Below are positions 1-7,147 of a stretch of 10,520 bases of DNA, piece by piece. The translations under genes were made by a program, and so were the position numbers. The DNA lies in NCBI GenBank assembly GCA_937928015.1, contig CALFXA010000250.1, positions 1 through 10,520 of the forward strand. Direction: 5' to 3'. The notes beneath the pieces were generated by a model. That model was given only the letters and a program-made list of their open reading frames with translations. It had not been told where the DNA came from and did not search any database. Each line of letters opens with the position of its first letter. Position 1 is the first letter of the stretch. Origin of the DNA: an uncultured Anaerolineales bacterium. Lineage in GTDB: Bacteria; Chloroflexota; Anaerolineae; Anaerolineales; Villigracilaceae.

Positions 1-1502
1 TCCTTTTCGGCGATGTCGCGCAAATGCAGCAGCGTGACCAGGGTGCGGGCATCGGCTTCCTGCGGTTCGAGATGGCTGGAGGCCAGCACGATGACGTGGT
101 CGAAGTCGGGCGCGCCGAGTTCATCCAGCAGGGCGCGGTCGGTGGTGTCGCCTTCCTTGACGATGACCTGCTGATTCTTGAGTTCGCCCGCCTGCTGTCG
201 GATCTGTTTGTCGAGGTTGAACAGGTCGGAGACGACCGTCACCTGCGAGCCGGCCGCCACGTAGTTGTCCAGTTCACGCACGATGGTGGCGCCCGAACGG
301 TTCCAGCCGAGGATCAGGCATTTTTCCGGGGCGGCCTGGCGCGGGGCGCGGTCGCTGCGGAGCGCGGATTCCTGGATGGACGGTTTGAGCGAAGCGGAGA
401 GGACGAGCTTGTCGTCGTCCTCGGCCAGGGCAAAGACTTGGTCGCCTGCGTCGATGGGGGTATCCATCGAGGGATTCATCAGGATAGTGCCGTCTTGTTT
501 GCGCAGACCCATGATGGTGGAGTCTTCGCCGGCTAGCAGGGAGTCGCCGTAGGTGCGGCCCGCCAGGATGGAGGCGTCGGCAAAGTAGATTTCGTCGCCG
601 CCGAAGTTCATCAACTCGGTGTAGACCACCGAAAGGCCCGACTGGCGCGAGGTCTGCGCCACCACACGAGCGATCAGGTCGGTGGTCAGGATCGGCAGGA
701 TGTGGTCGCGCGCGCCAAGCATCTTCACCACGTCCATGTTCTTCGGATCGCGAATCTGCGTGACGATCAGGTAGGGTTCCTCGCGGCGGTTGGGATTGTT
801 GGTCAGCGCCAGTACCGACTTGATAACGTGCGTGTCGGGGTCCGTGCCTTCGGGCAGGATGATGATCGAGCGCGCGGCGTGCGGGCTGACGATCTCCAGG
901 TCGGTCAGGTCGATGGGGCTGCCCGCGCGGCAGATGACCCGCGTGTTCTTGGTGTCGGGGATGCGCTCCTTGATCTCGTCTTCCATGTCGACCTTGTCCT
1001 GCTCGGACAGGATGGCGATGACTGCGCCCTGTTTGCGATTGGAGTTGGCCTCCACCAGTTCGGAGATGATCGTGAATATCTGCGGCGACCAGCCCAGGAT
1101 GACGGTGTGTTCGCTTTCGAGCACCAGCGAGCGGCCCTTGCGCAGTTCGTCGAGTTTGTCTTCGAGGCCGTTGTTGAGGATGCCGATCAACGCGCTGACG
1201 AAGAACACGCCGCCCAGGGTGACGATGAACATCACAGCGCGGAAGCCCCAACCCTCGTCCCCGCCCATGGTGCCCGCATCGAGGGTACGCATCAGGCCCT
1301 CCCAGGCGGCTTCTCCAAAGGACATGCTGCCCGTGCTGCCTTCGGGTGCGAGCGCGATGCCACCGATGCTGATGACGGCCGCCGCGATCAGGATCACGAT
1401 CAACGCAATCACGGCCAGCCCGACGATCAATGCCCCAGTGCCACGCGACATGTAGTTATCGAAAAAATACTGCCACTTTTGTTGAAGAGTTGGCTTTTTC
1501 AT
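1..1502 (-). CDS. CASTOR/POLLUX-type ion channel, tandem RCK domains (3' end outside window)
   Basis: An uninterrupted frame of 500 codons runs from the ATG at 1502 to the window edge; the C-terminus is missing. The protein is probably a cation channel in the cytoplasmic membrane with cytosolic regulatory domains. Residues 23-50 form one membrane helix, 62-84 look like a pore loop (TLDAGTMGGDEGW at 73-85), and 88-110 form a second helix. A first RCK/TrkA_N-like Rossmann fold begins at 132 (HTVILGWS) and a second at 395 (CLILGWNRSG), matching the CASTOR/POLLUX/DMI1 architecture with its GW signatures. Bacterial homologues run a little over 600 residues by recollection, so roughly 100 or more are lacking. 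The start is supported by AGGAG at 1508-1512, five bases upstream, and by a good promoter. Physiological ion and ligand are unknown; K+ or Ca2+ conductance is inferred from the plant relatives. A general TrkA_C potassium channel is the alternative, but the GW motifs favour this family. Confidence 0.87.
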   Translation of the reverse strand, partial: MKKPTLQQKWQYFFDNYMSRGTGALIVGLAVIALIVILIAAAVISIGGIALAPEGSTGSMSFGEAAWEGLMRTLDAGTMGGDEGWGFRAVMFIVTLGGVFFVSALIGILNNGLEDKLDELRKGRSLVLESEHTVILGWSPQIFTIISELVEANSNRKQGAVIAILSEQDKVDMEDEIKERIPDTKNTRVICRAGSPIDLTDLEIVSPHAARSIIILPEGTDPDTHVIKSVLALTNNPNRREEPYLIVTQIRDPKNMDVVKMLGARDHILPILTTDLIARVVAQTSRQSGLSVVYTELMNFGGDEIYFADASILAGRTYGDSLLAGEDSTIMGLRKQDGTILMNPSMDTPIDAGDQVFALAEDDDKLVLSASLKPSIQESALRSDRAPRQAAPEKCLILGWNRSGATIVRELDNYVAAGSQVTVVSDLFNLDKQIRQQAGELKNQQVIVKEGDTTDRALLDELGAPDFDHVIVLASSHLEPQEADARTLVTLLHLRDIAEK

Positions 1503-1529
1503 GAAGACTCCTGCGGTGAATTTCGGCGA

Positions 1530-1558
1530 ATTATAGAACCGTTCCGCCCGCTTGCCAA
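1530..1558 (-). promoter_or_regulatory. Sigma-70-type promoter of the channel gene
   Basis: On the minus strand TTGGCA (1558-1553, 5/6 match to the -35 consensus) is followed by a 17-base spacer and a perfect TATAAT (1535-1530). The expected transcription start is near 1522, giving a leader of about 20 bases that contains the AGGAG ribosome site. This is the best-formed promoter in the window. It diverges from the oxidoreductase promoter about 100 bases away. No operator-like inverted repeat was seen between them. Confidence 0.7.
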
Positions 1559-1652
1559 CGGAAATCATCTCCCCCATCGGTCTTTAAGCCTTTTGTAATT
1601 TTTGGCGGGGTAACAGTCCGTTCACAGGATTGGTCTATTCCGCGACGGCATT

Positions 1653-1661
1653 TGTTATAAT
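1653..1661 (+). promoter_or_regulatory. Extended -10 promoter of the sulfite oxidase-like gene
   Basis: TGTTATAAT reads as a TGn extension joined to a perfect TATAAT (1656-1661). No convincing -35 hexamer lies 16-18 bases upstream, which is typical of extended -10 promoters. Start of transcription is expected near 1668, leaving a leader of only about 13 bases whose 5' end is the AGGAG ribosome site. Confidence 0.5.
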
Positions 1662-1680
1662 TTTGAAAGGAGTTTTTATT

Positions 1681-2322
1681 ATGTTTTCATTCGAAGGCCC
1701 TGACCGACGTAAAGAGGAAGACCGCATCCGTAGTGAGGGACGCCTGCCTCCGGGCCAGGCGCTGACCCTGAAATTTCCCGTTTTGCATTACGGCCCTGTC
1801 CCCTCTTTCAATCCCGCCTCGTGGAATTTCCGCGTCTGGGGGGAGGTGGAGCAGGAAGCCTCCTGGACCTGGGACGAGTTCAACCGCCTGCCGCGCAGCC
1901 AGATTAAGATGGATATTCATTGCGTCACGCGCTGGAGCAAAGCGGATACCACCTGGGAAGGTGTTTCTGTCCGCACCCTGGTGGACAATGGCCTGATCCG
2001 TATCAAGCCGAACGCCACGCATGTCATGCAGCACGCCGAGTACGGCTTCACCGTCAACCTGCCGCTGGAAGTGGTTTTGCAGGATAACTTCCTGATGGCC
2101 ACCCACCTGAACGGCGAGCCCATCACGCCCGATCACGGCTACCCGCTGCGCGGCGTGGTGGGATTCATCCCCGGCCGCGAGGACCTGGAGACGCCCTACC
2201 TCTGGAAGGGTGCCAAGTGGCTGCGCTCGCTCGAGTTCATGTCCCGTGACCGCCGCGGATTTTGGGAACAGGCGGGGTATCACAACCGTGCGGATGTCTG
2301 GCGCGAGGAGCGCTTTGCTTAA
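1681..2322 (+). CDS. Sulfite oxidase-like molybdopterin-dependent oxidoreductase
   Basis: A 213-residue protein of the oxidoreductase molybdopterin-binding family (SUOX/YedY fold). These enzymes carry a molybdenum-pterin cofactor held by one cysteine and transfer an oxygen atom or reduce S- or N-oxides. The substrate here is unknown. The Mo-ligand candidate is Cys81 in HCVTRWS (80-86). Other family features are PVLHYGPVP near 33-41, HGYPLR at 152-157, WKGAKWLRSLEF at 175-186 and a C-terminal WEQAGYHNRADVWREERF. There is no signal peptide or Tat motif and no cytochrome domain, so a cytosolic soluble enzyme is likely. The ATG at 1681 is chosen because AAAGGAG (1666-1672) lies eight bases before it; an upstream in-frame TTG at 1630 would precede the promoter. 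An apparent loop insertion follows residue 160. The gene stands alone, diverging from the channel gene and converging with the protease gene. Confidence 0.9.
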   Translation: MFSFEGPDRRKEEDRIRSEGRLPPGQALTLKFPVLHYGPVPSFNPASWNFRVWGEVEQEASWTWDEFNRLPRSQIKMDIHCVTRWSKADTTWEGVSVRTLVDNGLIRIKPNATHVMQHAEYGFTVNLPLEVVLQDNFLMATHLNGEPITPDHGYPLRGVVGFIPGREDLETPYLWKGAKWLRSLEFMSRDRRGFWEQAGYHNRADVWREERFA

Positions 2323-2324
2323 TG

Positions 2325-2354
2325 AAAAACGGCGGCCCATTCGGGCCGCCGTTT
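2325..2354. terminator. Bidirectional rho-independent terminator
   Basis: A perfect 12-base-pair inverted repeat, AAACGGCGGCCC (2327-2338) and its complement (2343-2354), encloses a 4-base ATTC loop. It lies between two convergent stop codons (2322 and 2366). Read on the minus strand the stem runs straight into a T-tract (A2325-A2329 on plus), so it is canonical for the protease operon. On the plus strand the stem ends GTTTGGATTC, a poorer T-tract, but it should still terminate the oxidoreductase transcript. Confidence 0.88.
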
Positions 2355-2365
2355 GGATTCTAGAT

Positions 2366-3517
<1,152 letters not shown>

Positions 3518-3530
3518 GGGACTCCTAACA

Positions 3531-4421
3531 TCAAAACTTGATTCTGGCGACTTCTTCCAGCAACTCTCTCTGCTTGGACGATAGGTATTTGGGAATTTGC
3601 ACTTTAAGACGCACGTACAGGTCGCCTTTTACATGAGAGTTTTTTAATTGAGGCATGCCGCGCCCGGCCAGGCGGAAGACCTGCTCGGGCTGGGTGCCCG
3701 GCGGGATGGTCAGCTTGACCTTGCCGGTCATCGTCTCGACCTCGGCCTCGCCGCCCAGAATGGCGGTGAACACATCCACGCTGGCGGTGGTGCGCAGGTC
3801 GTTGCCGTCGCGCTCGAAGCGCTCGTCCTCTTCGATCTCGACGATCAGATACACGTCCGTGCCCTGTGGACCCGCGCCTGCCACCCGCACCTTGGAGCCC
3901 TGCTTTACCCCGGCCGGGATGCGTACCTGCACCTTGCGCGACTCGCTGGTCAACTGGCGGGCCGTGCCTTCATAGGCTTCCTTGAGCGTGATGCGCACCG
4001 GCTGCTGGTTCGCCATCGGGGTGCGCGCCGCCTGGGCGGTGCCCATGCCGCTGAAGATGCTGCGGAAGAAATCAGAGAAGGTGCCGCCCTCGCCGCCGAA
4101 CAGGTCGTTCAGGTCGCCCATGTCCACGCGCGTGCCGCTGCCTGAGGTCCACTGGCCCCAGTTGAAATCGTTGGGCGAACCGCCGCGCTGCTGCCAGTTG
4201 GAATAGTCGCTGCCGAGCTGGTCGTAGCGGGCGCGCTTCTGCTCGTCGCTCAGCACCTGGTAGGCCTCGTTGATTTCCTTGAAGCGTTCCTCGGCCTGCT
4301 TGTCGCCGGCGTTGCGGTCGGGATGATATTGCATGGCGAGCTTGCGATACGCCTTGCGGATATCGTCCGTGCTGGCATTGCGCGCCACACCAAGCACTTT
4401 ATAATAGTCCTTATATTCCAT
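3531..4421 (-). CDS. DnaJ C-terminal-domain chaperone without zinc finger (CbpA-like)
   Basis: A 296-residue cytosolic Hsp40 co-chaperone expected to stimulate DnaK ATPase and hold unfolded clients. The J domain spans about 4-68 (YYKVLGV; HPD at 33-35; YDQLGSDY at its end). A Gly/Ser/Phe-rich linker follows (about 72-130), then two beta-sandwich client-binding domains (about 143-290, with [16 protein letters not shown] and [20 protein letters not shown]). No CxxCxGxG repeats are present, so this is class B/CbpA rather than canonical DnaJ. The start is set at 4421 (MEYKDYY). The longer frame from 4457 overlaps the -35 box and an ATG at 4430 overlaps the -10 box. Neither start has a Shine-Dalgarno sequence. 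The gene is first in an operon with the HtrA protease. No CIRCE or HAIR heat-shock operator was seen upstream. Confidence 0.93.
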   Translation of the reverse strand: MEYKDYYKVLGVARNASTDDIRKAYRKLAMQYHPDRNAGDKQAEERFKEINEAYQVLSDEQKRARYDQLGSDYSNWQQRGGSPNDFNWGQWTSGSGTRVDMGDLNDLFGGEGGTFSDFFRSIFSGMGTAQAARTPMANQQPVRITLKEAYEGTARQLTSESRKVQVRIPAGVKQGSKVRVAGAGPQGTDVYLIVEIEEDERFERDGNDLRTTASVDVFTAILGGEAEVETMTGKVKLTIPPGTQPEQVFRLAGRGMPQLKNSHVKGDLYVRLKVQIPKYLSSKQRELLEEVARIKF

Positions 4422-4428
4422 AGATACC

Positions 4429-4457
4429 ATTATTAGCCCGCGGGAATGAAGCGTCAA
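4429..4457 (-). promoter_or_regulatory. Promoter of the chaperone-protease operon, probably giving a leaderless mRNA
   Basis: On the minus strand TTGACG (4457-4452, 5/6) is separated by exactly 17 bases from AATAAT (4434-4429, 5/6). Seven bases (GGTATCT) lie between the -10 box and the ATG at 4421, so the expected first transcribed base is the A of that start codon. No ribosome-binding sequence precedes it, which agrees with leaderless translation. Confidence 0.6.
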
Positions 4458-4497
4458 GCGCCCGAAAGCCGGTCTAATGCAACTCTAACCTGCCTGT

Positions 4498-4503
4498 AAA
4501 GGA
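4498..4503 (+). promoter_or_regulatory. Ribosome-binding site deciding the LOG start
   Basis: AAAGGA ends at 4503, where the first in-frame ATG (4503) already begins, leaving no spacing for it. The second ATG at 4509 sits five bases after the site and yields the typical family N-terminus MKSICVFCGS. The start is therefore taken as 4509. A TCTAAT (4473-4478) could be a -10 box for this gene, but I see no matching -35. Confidence 0.6.
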
Positions 4504-4508
4504 TGAAA

Positions 4509-5090
4509 ATGAAGTCGATCTGTGTTTTTTGCGGTTCAGCCGATGCGGTCCATGCGGATTACCTGGAAGGCGCCCGCCAAATGGGCGTGACCCTGGCCAG
4601 GCGCGGACTCCGTTTAATTTTTGGCGGCGGCAAGACGGGACTGATGGGGGCCGTGGCCGACGGCGCGCTCTCCGCTGGGGGAGAGGTGATCGGCGTCATC
4701 ATCCCCAGCATGAACACGCCCGCCCTGGCGCACATGGGCCTCACCCGCATGGACGTCCCGCCCGATATGCATGCCCGCAAGGCGCGCATGCACGAGCTGG
4801 CCGATGGCTACATCGCCCTGCCCGGCGGATTCGGCACTTTTGACGAACTGTTCGAGACCGTCACCTGGGCGCAGACCGGCGCGCACGAGAAGGCGGTGGG
4901 TCTGCTCAATACACGCAACTATTACGCTCCATTGTTGGCGGCCATCGACCACGCTGTGGCGGAGGGTTTCATCTTCTCCGAACATCGCAACGCCCTGTGC
5001 TGCGACACGGATCCCGCCGCGTTGTTGGACGCGATGGAAGCCTACGTCCATCCGCATGACGCCGTCAAACGCTGGATGCGCGAGGATTGA
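4509..5090 (+). CDS. LOG-family protein (cytokinin riboside 5'-monophosphate phosphoribohydrolase-like)
   Basis: A 193-residue cytosolic Rossmann-like protein of the TIGR00730/LOG family, often misnamed lysine decarboxylase. Characterised members hydrolyse the N-glycosidic bond of nucleoside 5'-monophosphates, releasing a base (adenine or a cytokinin) and ribose 5-phosphate. Signatures are CVFCGS (5-10), GGGKTGLMG (39-47), the RKARM stretch (90-94) and PGGFGTFDE (105-113), the nucleotide-binding and catalytic PGGxGTxxE motif with Glu113. Length is normal for the family. The true bacterial substrate is uncertain because many family members act on AMP or are untested. The gene diverges from the chaperone operon, and its stop codon overlaps the start of the TlyA-like gene by one base (TGATG), so the pair is probably translated together. 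Confidence 0.93.
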   Translation: MKSICVFCGSADAVHADYLEGARQMGVTLARRGLRLIFGGGKTGLMGAVADGALSAGGEVIGVIIPSMNTPALAHMGLTRMDVPPDMHARKARMHELADGYIALPGGFGTFDELFETVTWAQTGAHEKAVGLLNTRNYYAPLLAAIDHAVAEGFIFSEHRNALCCDTDPAALLDAMEAYVHPHDAVKRWMRED

Positions 5091-5917
5091 TGCCCAAGAC
5101 GCGGCTGGACCTCTTGCTCGTCGAGCGCGGACTGGCAGAATCGCGCGCCAAAGCCCAGGCTCTGATCATGGCTGGGCAGGTGCGCGTGGACGGACAGGTG
5201 GCGCTCAAACCCGCCACAGGGGTGGATCCCTCGGTGGCGCTGACGGTGGATTCGGGGCCGCGCTATGTGTCGCGCGGCGGCGAAAAGCTCGAAGCGGCGC
5301 TGGACACCTTCCCGATCCCTGTCGAGGGCCGCATCTGTGCGGACGTGGGCGCCTCCACGGGTGGCTTCACCGATTGCCTGCTCCAGCGCGGGGCGGCCAA
5401 AGTCTATGCCATCGACGTGGGCAAGGGCATCCTGCATTGGAAGATGCGCAATCACCCGCGTGTGGTCGTCATGGAAGAGACCAACGCACGCCACGTCGAG
5501 TCGCTGCCCGAGCCGGTCTCGTTGGTGACGGTGGACGCTTCTTTTATATCGTTGAAGATTTTGTTGCCTGTCATCAAAAATTGGCTTCTTCCCTCACCCC
5601 CATCCCCTCTCCCCAAGGGAGAGGGGCGCAGGGATGAGGGTGACATTGTCGCCCTTATCAAGCCCCAATTCGAGGCGGGCCGCAAGGATGTTTCGCGCGG
5701 TGATGGCGTCATCCGCGACCCGGCCATCCACCGTCAGGTGCTGGAGAGTGTGCTGACCTTCGCCCAGGCGGAAGGCTTTGGCCTGCGCGGACTCATCCGC
5801 TCGCCGATCCTGGGGCCGAAGGGCAACGCCGAGTTTCTGGTCTGGCTGGTGCCGGGCGAATCTTCTCATGAAATTCAAAGCTTGATTGACTCGGCACTTC
5901 CGCCCGCAAACGAGTAA
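5090..5917 (+). CDS. tlyA: TlyA-family rRNA 2'-O-methyltransferase / hemolysin-like protein
   Basis: A 275-residue S4-FtsJ fusion. In actinobacteria TlyA 2'-O-methylates 16S and 23S rRNA nucleotides, which determines capreomycin sensitivity. The activity in this lineage is inferred. An N-terminal S4 RNA-binding domain (about 3-60, TRLDLLLVERGLAESR) is followed by a Rossmann methyltransferase. SAM-binding motif I is DVGASTGGFTD (85-95). The FtsJ-type K-D-K-E tetrad maps to Lys66 (RGGEKLEAAL), Asp149 (DASFISL), Lys191 (IKPQFE) and Glu248 (GNAEF). The ATG at 5090 is preferred over an overlapping TTG at 5087 because family members usually begin just before the K-x-RLD motif. Residues 169-184 (SPPSPLPKGEGRRDEG) replace the usual short KPGG turn before the IVALIKPQFE strand and are encoded by the palindrome at 5594-5643. 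All catalytic residues are kept, so the enzyme is probably active. Confidence 0.93.
   Translation: MPKTRLDLLLVERGLAESRAKAQALIMAGQVRVDGQVALKPATGVDPSVALTVDSGPRYVSRGGEKLEAALDTFPIPVEGRICADVGASTGGFTDCLLQRGAAKVYAIDVGKGILHWKMRNHPRVVVMEETNARHVESLPEPVSLVTVDASFISLKILLPVIKNWLLPSPPSPLPKGEGRRDEGDIVALIKPQFEAGRKDVSRGDGVIRDPAIHRQVLESVLTFAQAEGFGLRGLIRSPILGPKGNAEFLVWLVPGESSHEIQSLIDSALPPANE
5594..5643. repeat. Interspersed palindromic element embedded in frame within tlyA
   Basis: A 10-base inner stem CCCCTCTCCC (5604-5613) pairs perfectly with GGGAGAGGGG (5617-5626) around a CAA loop. Outer arms TCACCCCCATCCC (5594-5606) and the complement of 5631-5643 match at 12 of 13 bases; the right arm carries a small asymmetric CGCA. 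The composition, rich in C on one side and G on the other, differs from the surrounding gene. The encoded peptide SPPSPLPKGEG is of a type I recognise from bacterial genomes as the translated form of abundant small palindromic repeats. No second copy lies in this window, so repeat status outside it is inferred. Confidence 0.75.
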
Positions 5918-5933
5918 AATCAGCCTTTGGCTT

Positions 5934-7097
5934 ATGAAAATTCTGACCGTTCTCACCTATTACCGTCCACATACTTCCGGGCTGACCATTTACGCCGAAC
6001 GCCTGGCCAAGGCCTTCGTCAAACGCGGACACGAAGTGACCGTGATGACCACGCAGTTCGAGCCGGGCCTGCCGCGCGAAGAGAACATGGAGGGTGTGCG
6101 GGTCATTCGCATCCCGGTCATGTTGCGCGTCAGCAAGGGCGTCATCGCACCGACTTTCGGCTGGGTGGCGACCAAACTGGTGGCCCAGCACGACGTGGTG
6201 CAGTTGCACCTGCCGCAGTTCGACGCGCCCGGCGTGGCCTTCCGCGCGCGGCTGTTCGGCAAGCCCGCCGTCCTCACCTATCACTGTGACCTCGACCTGC
6301 CGCCCGGGTTGTTCAACCGCCTGGTCAACACGGTGGTTCATTTCCAGAACAACATGGCGGGGATTCTGTCGAATCACATCGTGACGTACACCCAGGATTA
6401 CGCCGATAACTCTCCCTTCCTCTCGCGTTATAAATCCAAGCTGACCCCCATCCTGCCCCCGGTCGAATTGCCGACTCCCACGCCTGAAGCGGTGGCCGCC
6501 TTCGCATTGGAACACAGGACGAAGGAAAAGCGTCCCGTCATCGGCATGGTCACGCGTTTCGCGTCCGAGAAGGGCGTGGAGATTCTGCTGGACGCCCTGC
6601 CCGCCATCCTGGCGAAGTATCCCAACGCGCAGGTCTTGTACGCGGGCCAGCATCAGAACGTGATGGGCGAACAGACCTACTACGAGCGTTTGATCCCGCG
6701 CATTCGCGAATACGAAGCCAAAGGCCAGTGGACCTTCCTCGGTAACCTGTCGCCGTTGCAACTGGCGGCGGTCTATCCCAACCTGGACGTGATCACCGTC
6801 CCGTCGCTGAACTCGACCGAGGCCTTCGGCCTGGTGCAGATCGAGGCCATGATGAATAACGTGCCCAGCGTGCCATCGGCGCTGCCGGGCGTCCGTCAGC
6901 CGGTGAAAATGCACGGCATGGGGCGCGTCTCCCAGATCGGGGATGCGGCCTCGTTGGCGGAATCCATCCTCCAGGTCCTCGACCACCCCGACCAATTCCA
7001 CGGTGACGTAAACGGCATCCGTCGCACGTATGACCCCGATTCCATTGCGGCAGAATACGAAAAGCTATTCGCCAAATTAGGGGCGAAGTCGTCCTGA
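5934..7097 (+). CDS. Family 4-like glycosyltransferase (GT-B fold)
   Basis: A 387-residue soluble or peripheral membrane glycosyltransferase that probably transfers a sugar from a nucleotide donor to a lipid-linked or surface glycan. The N-terminal acceptor domain has a typical opening (MKILTVLTYYRPHTSGLTIYAERLAKAF) and RGHEVTVMTT (31-40). The donor domain includes VIGMVTRFASEKGVEIL (202-218) with the usual phosphate-contacting Arg208 and Lys213. The EX7E motif is at Glu296 and Glu304 (TEAFGLVQIEAM). Donor and acceptor cannot be read from the sequence. The ATG at 5934 matches the family N-terminus, while an upstream ATG at 5886 lies within tlyA. There is no good ribosome site. A TAAAAT (5915-5920) overlapping the tlyA stop could be a -10 box with a poor -35. 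The gap to tlyA is 16 bases, so read-through is also possible. It opens the glycan cluster. Confidence 0.92.
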   Translation: MKILTVLTYYRPHTSGLTIYAERLAKAFVKRGHEVTVMTTQFEPGLPREENMEGVRVIRIPVMLRVSKGVIAPTFGWVATKLVAQHDVVQLHLPQFDAPGVAFRARLFGKPAVLTYHCDLDLPPGLFNRLVNTVVHFQNNMAGILSNHIVTYTQDYADNSPFLSRYKSKLTPILPPVELPTPTPEAVAAFALEHRTKEKRPVIGMVTRFASEKGVEILLDALPAILAKYPNAQVLYAGQHQNVMGEQTYYERLIPRIREYEAKGQWTFLGNLSPLQLAAVYPNLDVITVPSLNSTEAFGLVQIEAMMNNVPSVPSALPGVRQPVKMHGMGRVSQIGDAASLAESILQVLDHPDQFHGDVNGIRRTYDPDSIAAEYEKLFAKLGAKSS

Positions 7098-7147
7098 GCC
7101 ATTCCCGCGGAATCGACCCGCGCCTGGATTTTTCGAGAAAGTAGATT
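7098..7147 (+). other. Short intergenic spacer
   Basis: Fifty bases separate the glycosyltransferase and the first methyltransferase. They contain a 5-base-pair hairpin (ATTCC 7101-7105 with GGAAT 7109-7113) without an adjacent T-tract, too weak to call a terminator. A GAGAAAG stretch lies before the next ATG as a poor ribosome site. I see no promoter here, so the downstream genes probably depend on upstream transcription. Confidence 0.4.

Noticed and set aside
274..1251. A 325-codon minus-strand frame and overlapping plus-strand frames (24-536, 702-1598) across the channel gene
   Set aside because: They overlap the 500-codon channel frame, which has membrane helices and two Rossmann motifs. 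Their own translations are Arg/Pro- or Asp/Gly-rich low-complexity sequence.
4422..4508. CIRCE or HAIR heat-shock operator upstream of the chaperone gene
   Set aside because: No TTAGCACTC/GAGTGCTAA or CTTGAGT/ACTCAAG inverted repeat is present; GCGTCAAGCG at 4451-4460 is part of the -35 region and has no matching half.
4771..5637. A 288-codon plus-strand frame bridging the LOG and tlyA genes
   Set aside because: It is out of frame with both conserved genes and consists of Arg/Ala/Pro-rich sequence; it exists because of high GC at third positions.
5594..5643. The tlyA palindrome as a rho-independent terminator
   Set aside because: It lies inside an intact gene, has no T-tract on either side, and the downstream codons encode the conserved IKPQFE motif.
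5793..7001. A 402-codon open frame antisense to the GT4 glycosyltransferase
   Set aside because: The translation is rich in His, Arg, Gln and Gly with no recognisable domain, and it mirrors GC-rich codon positions of the clearly real gene on the plus strand.
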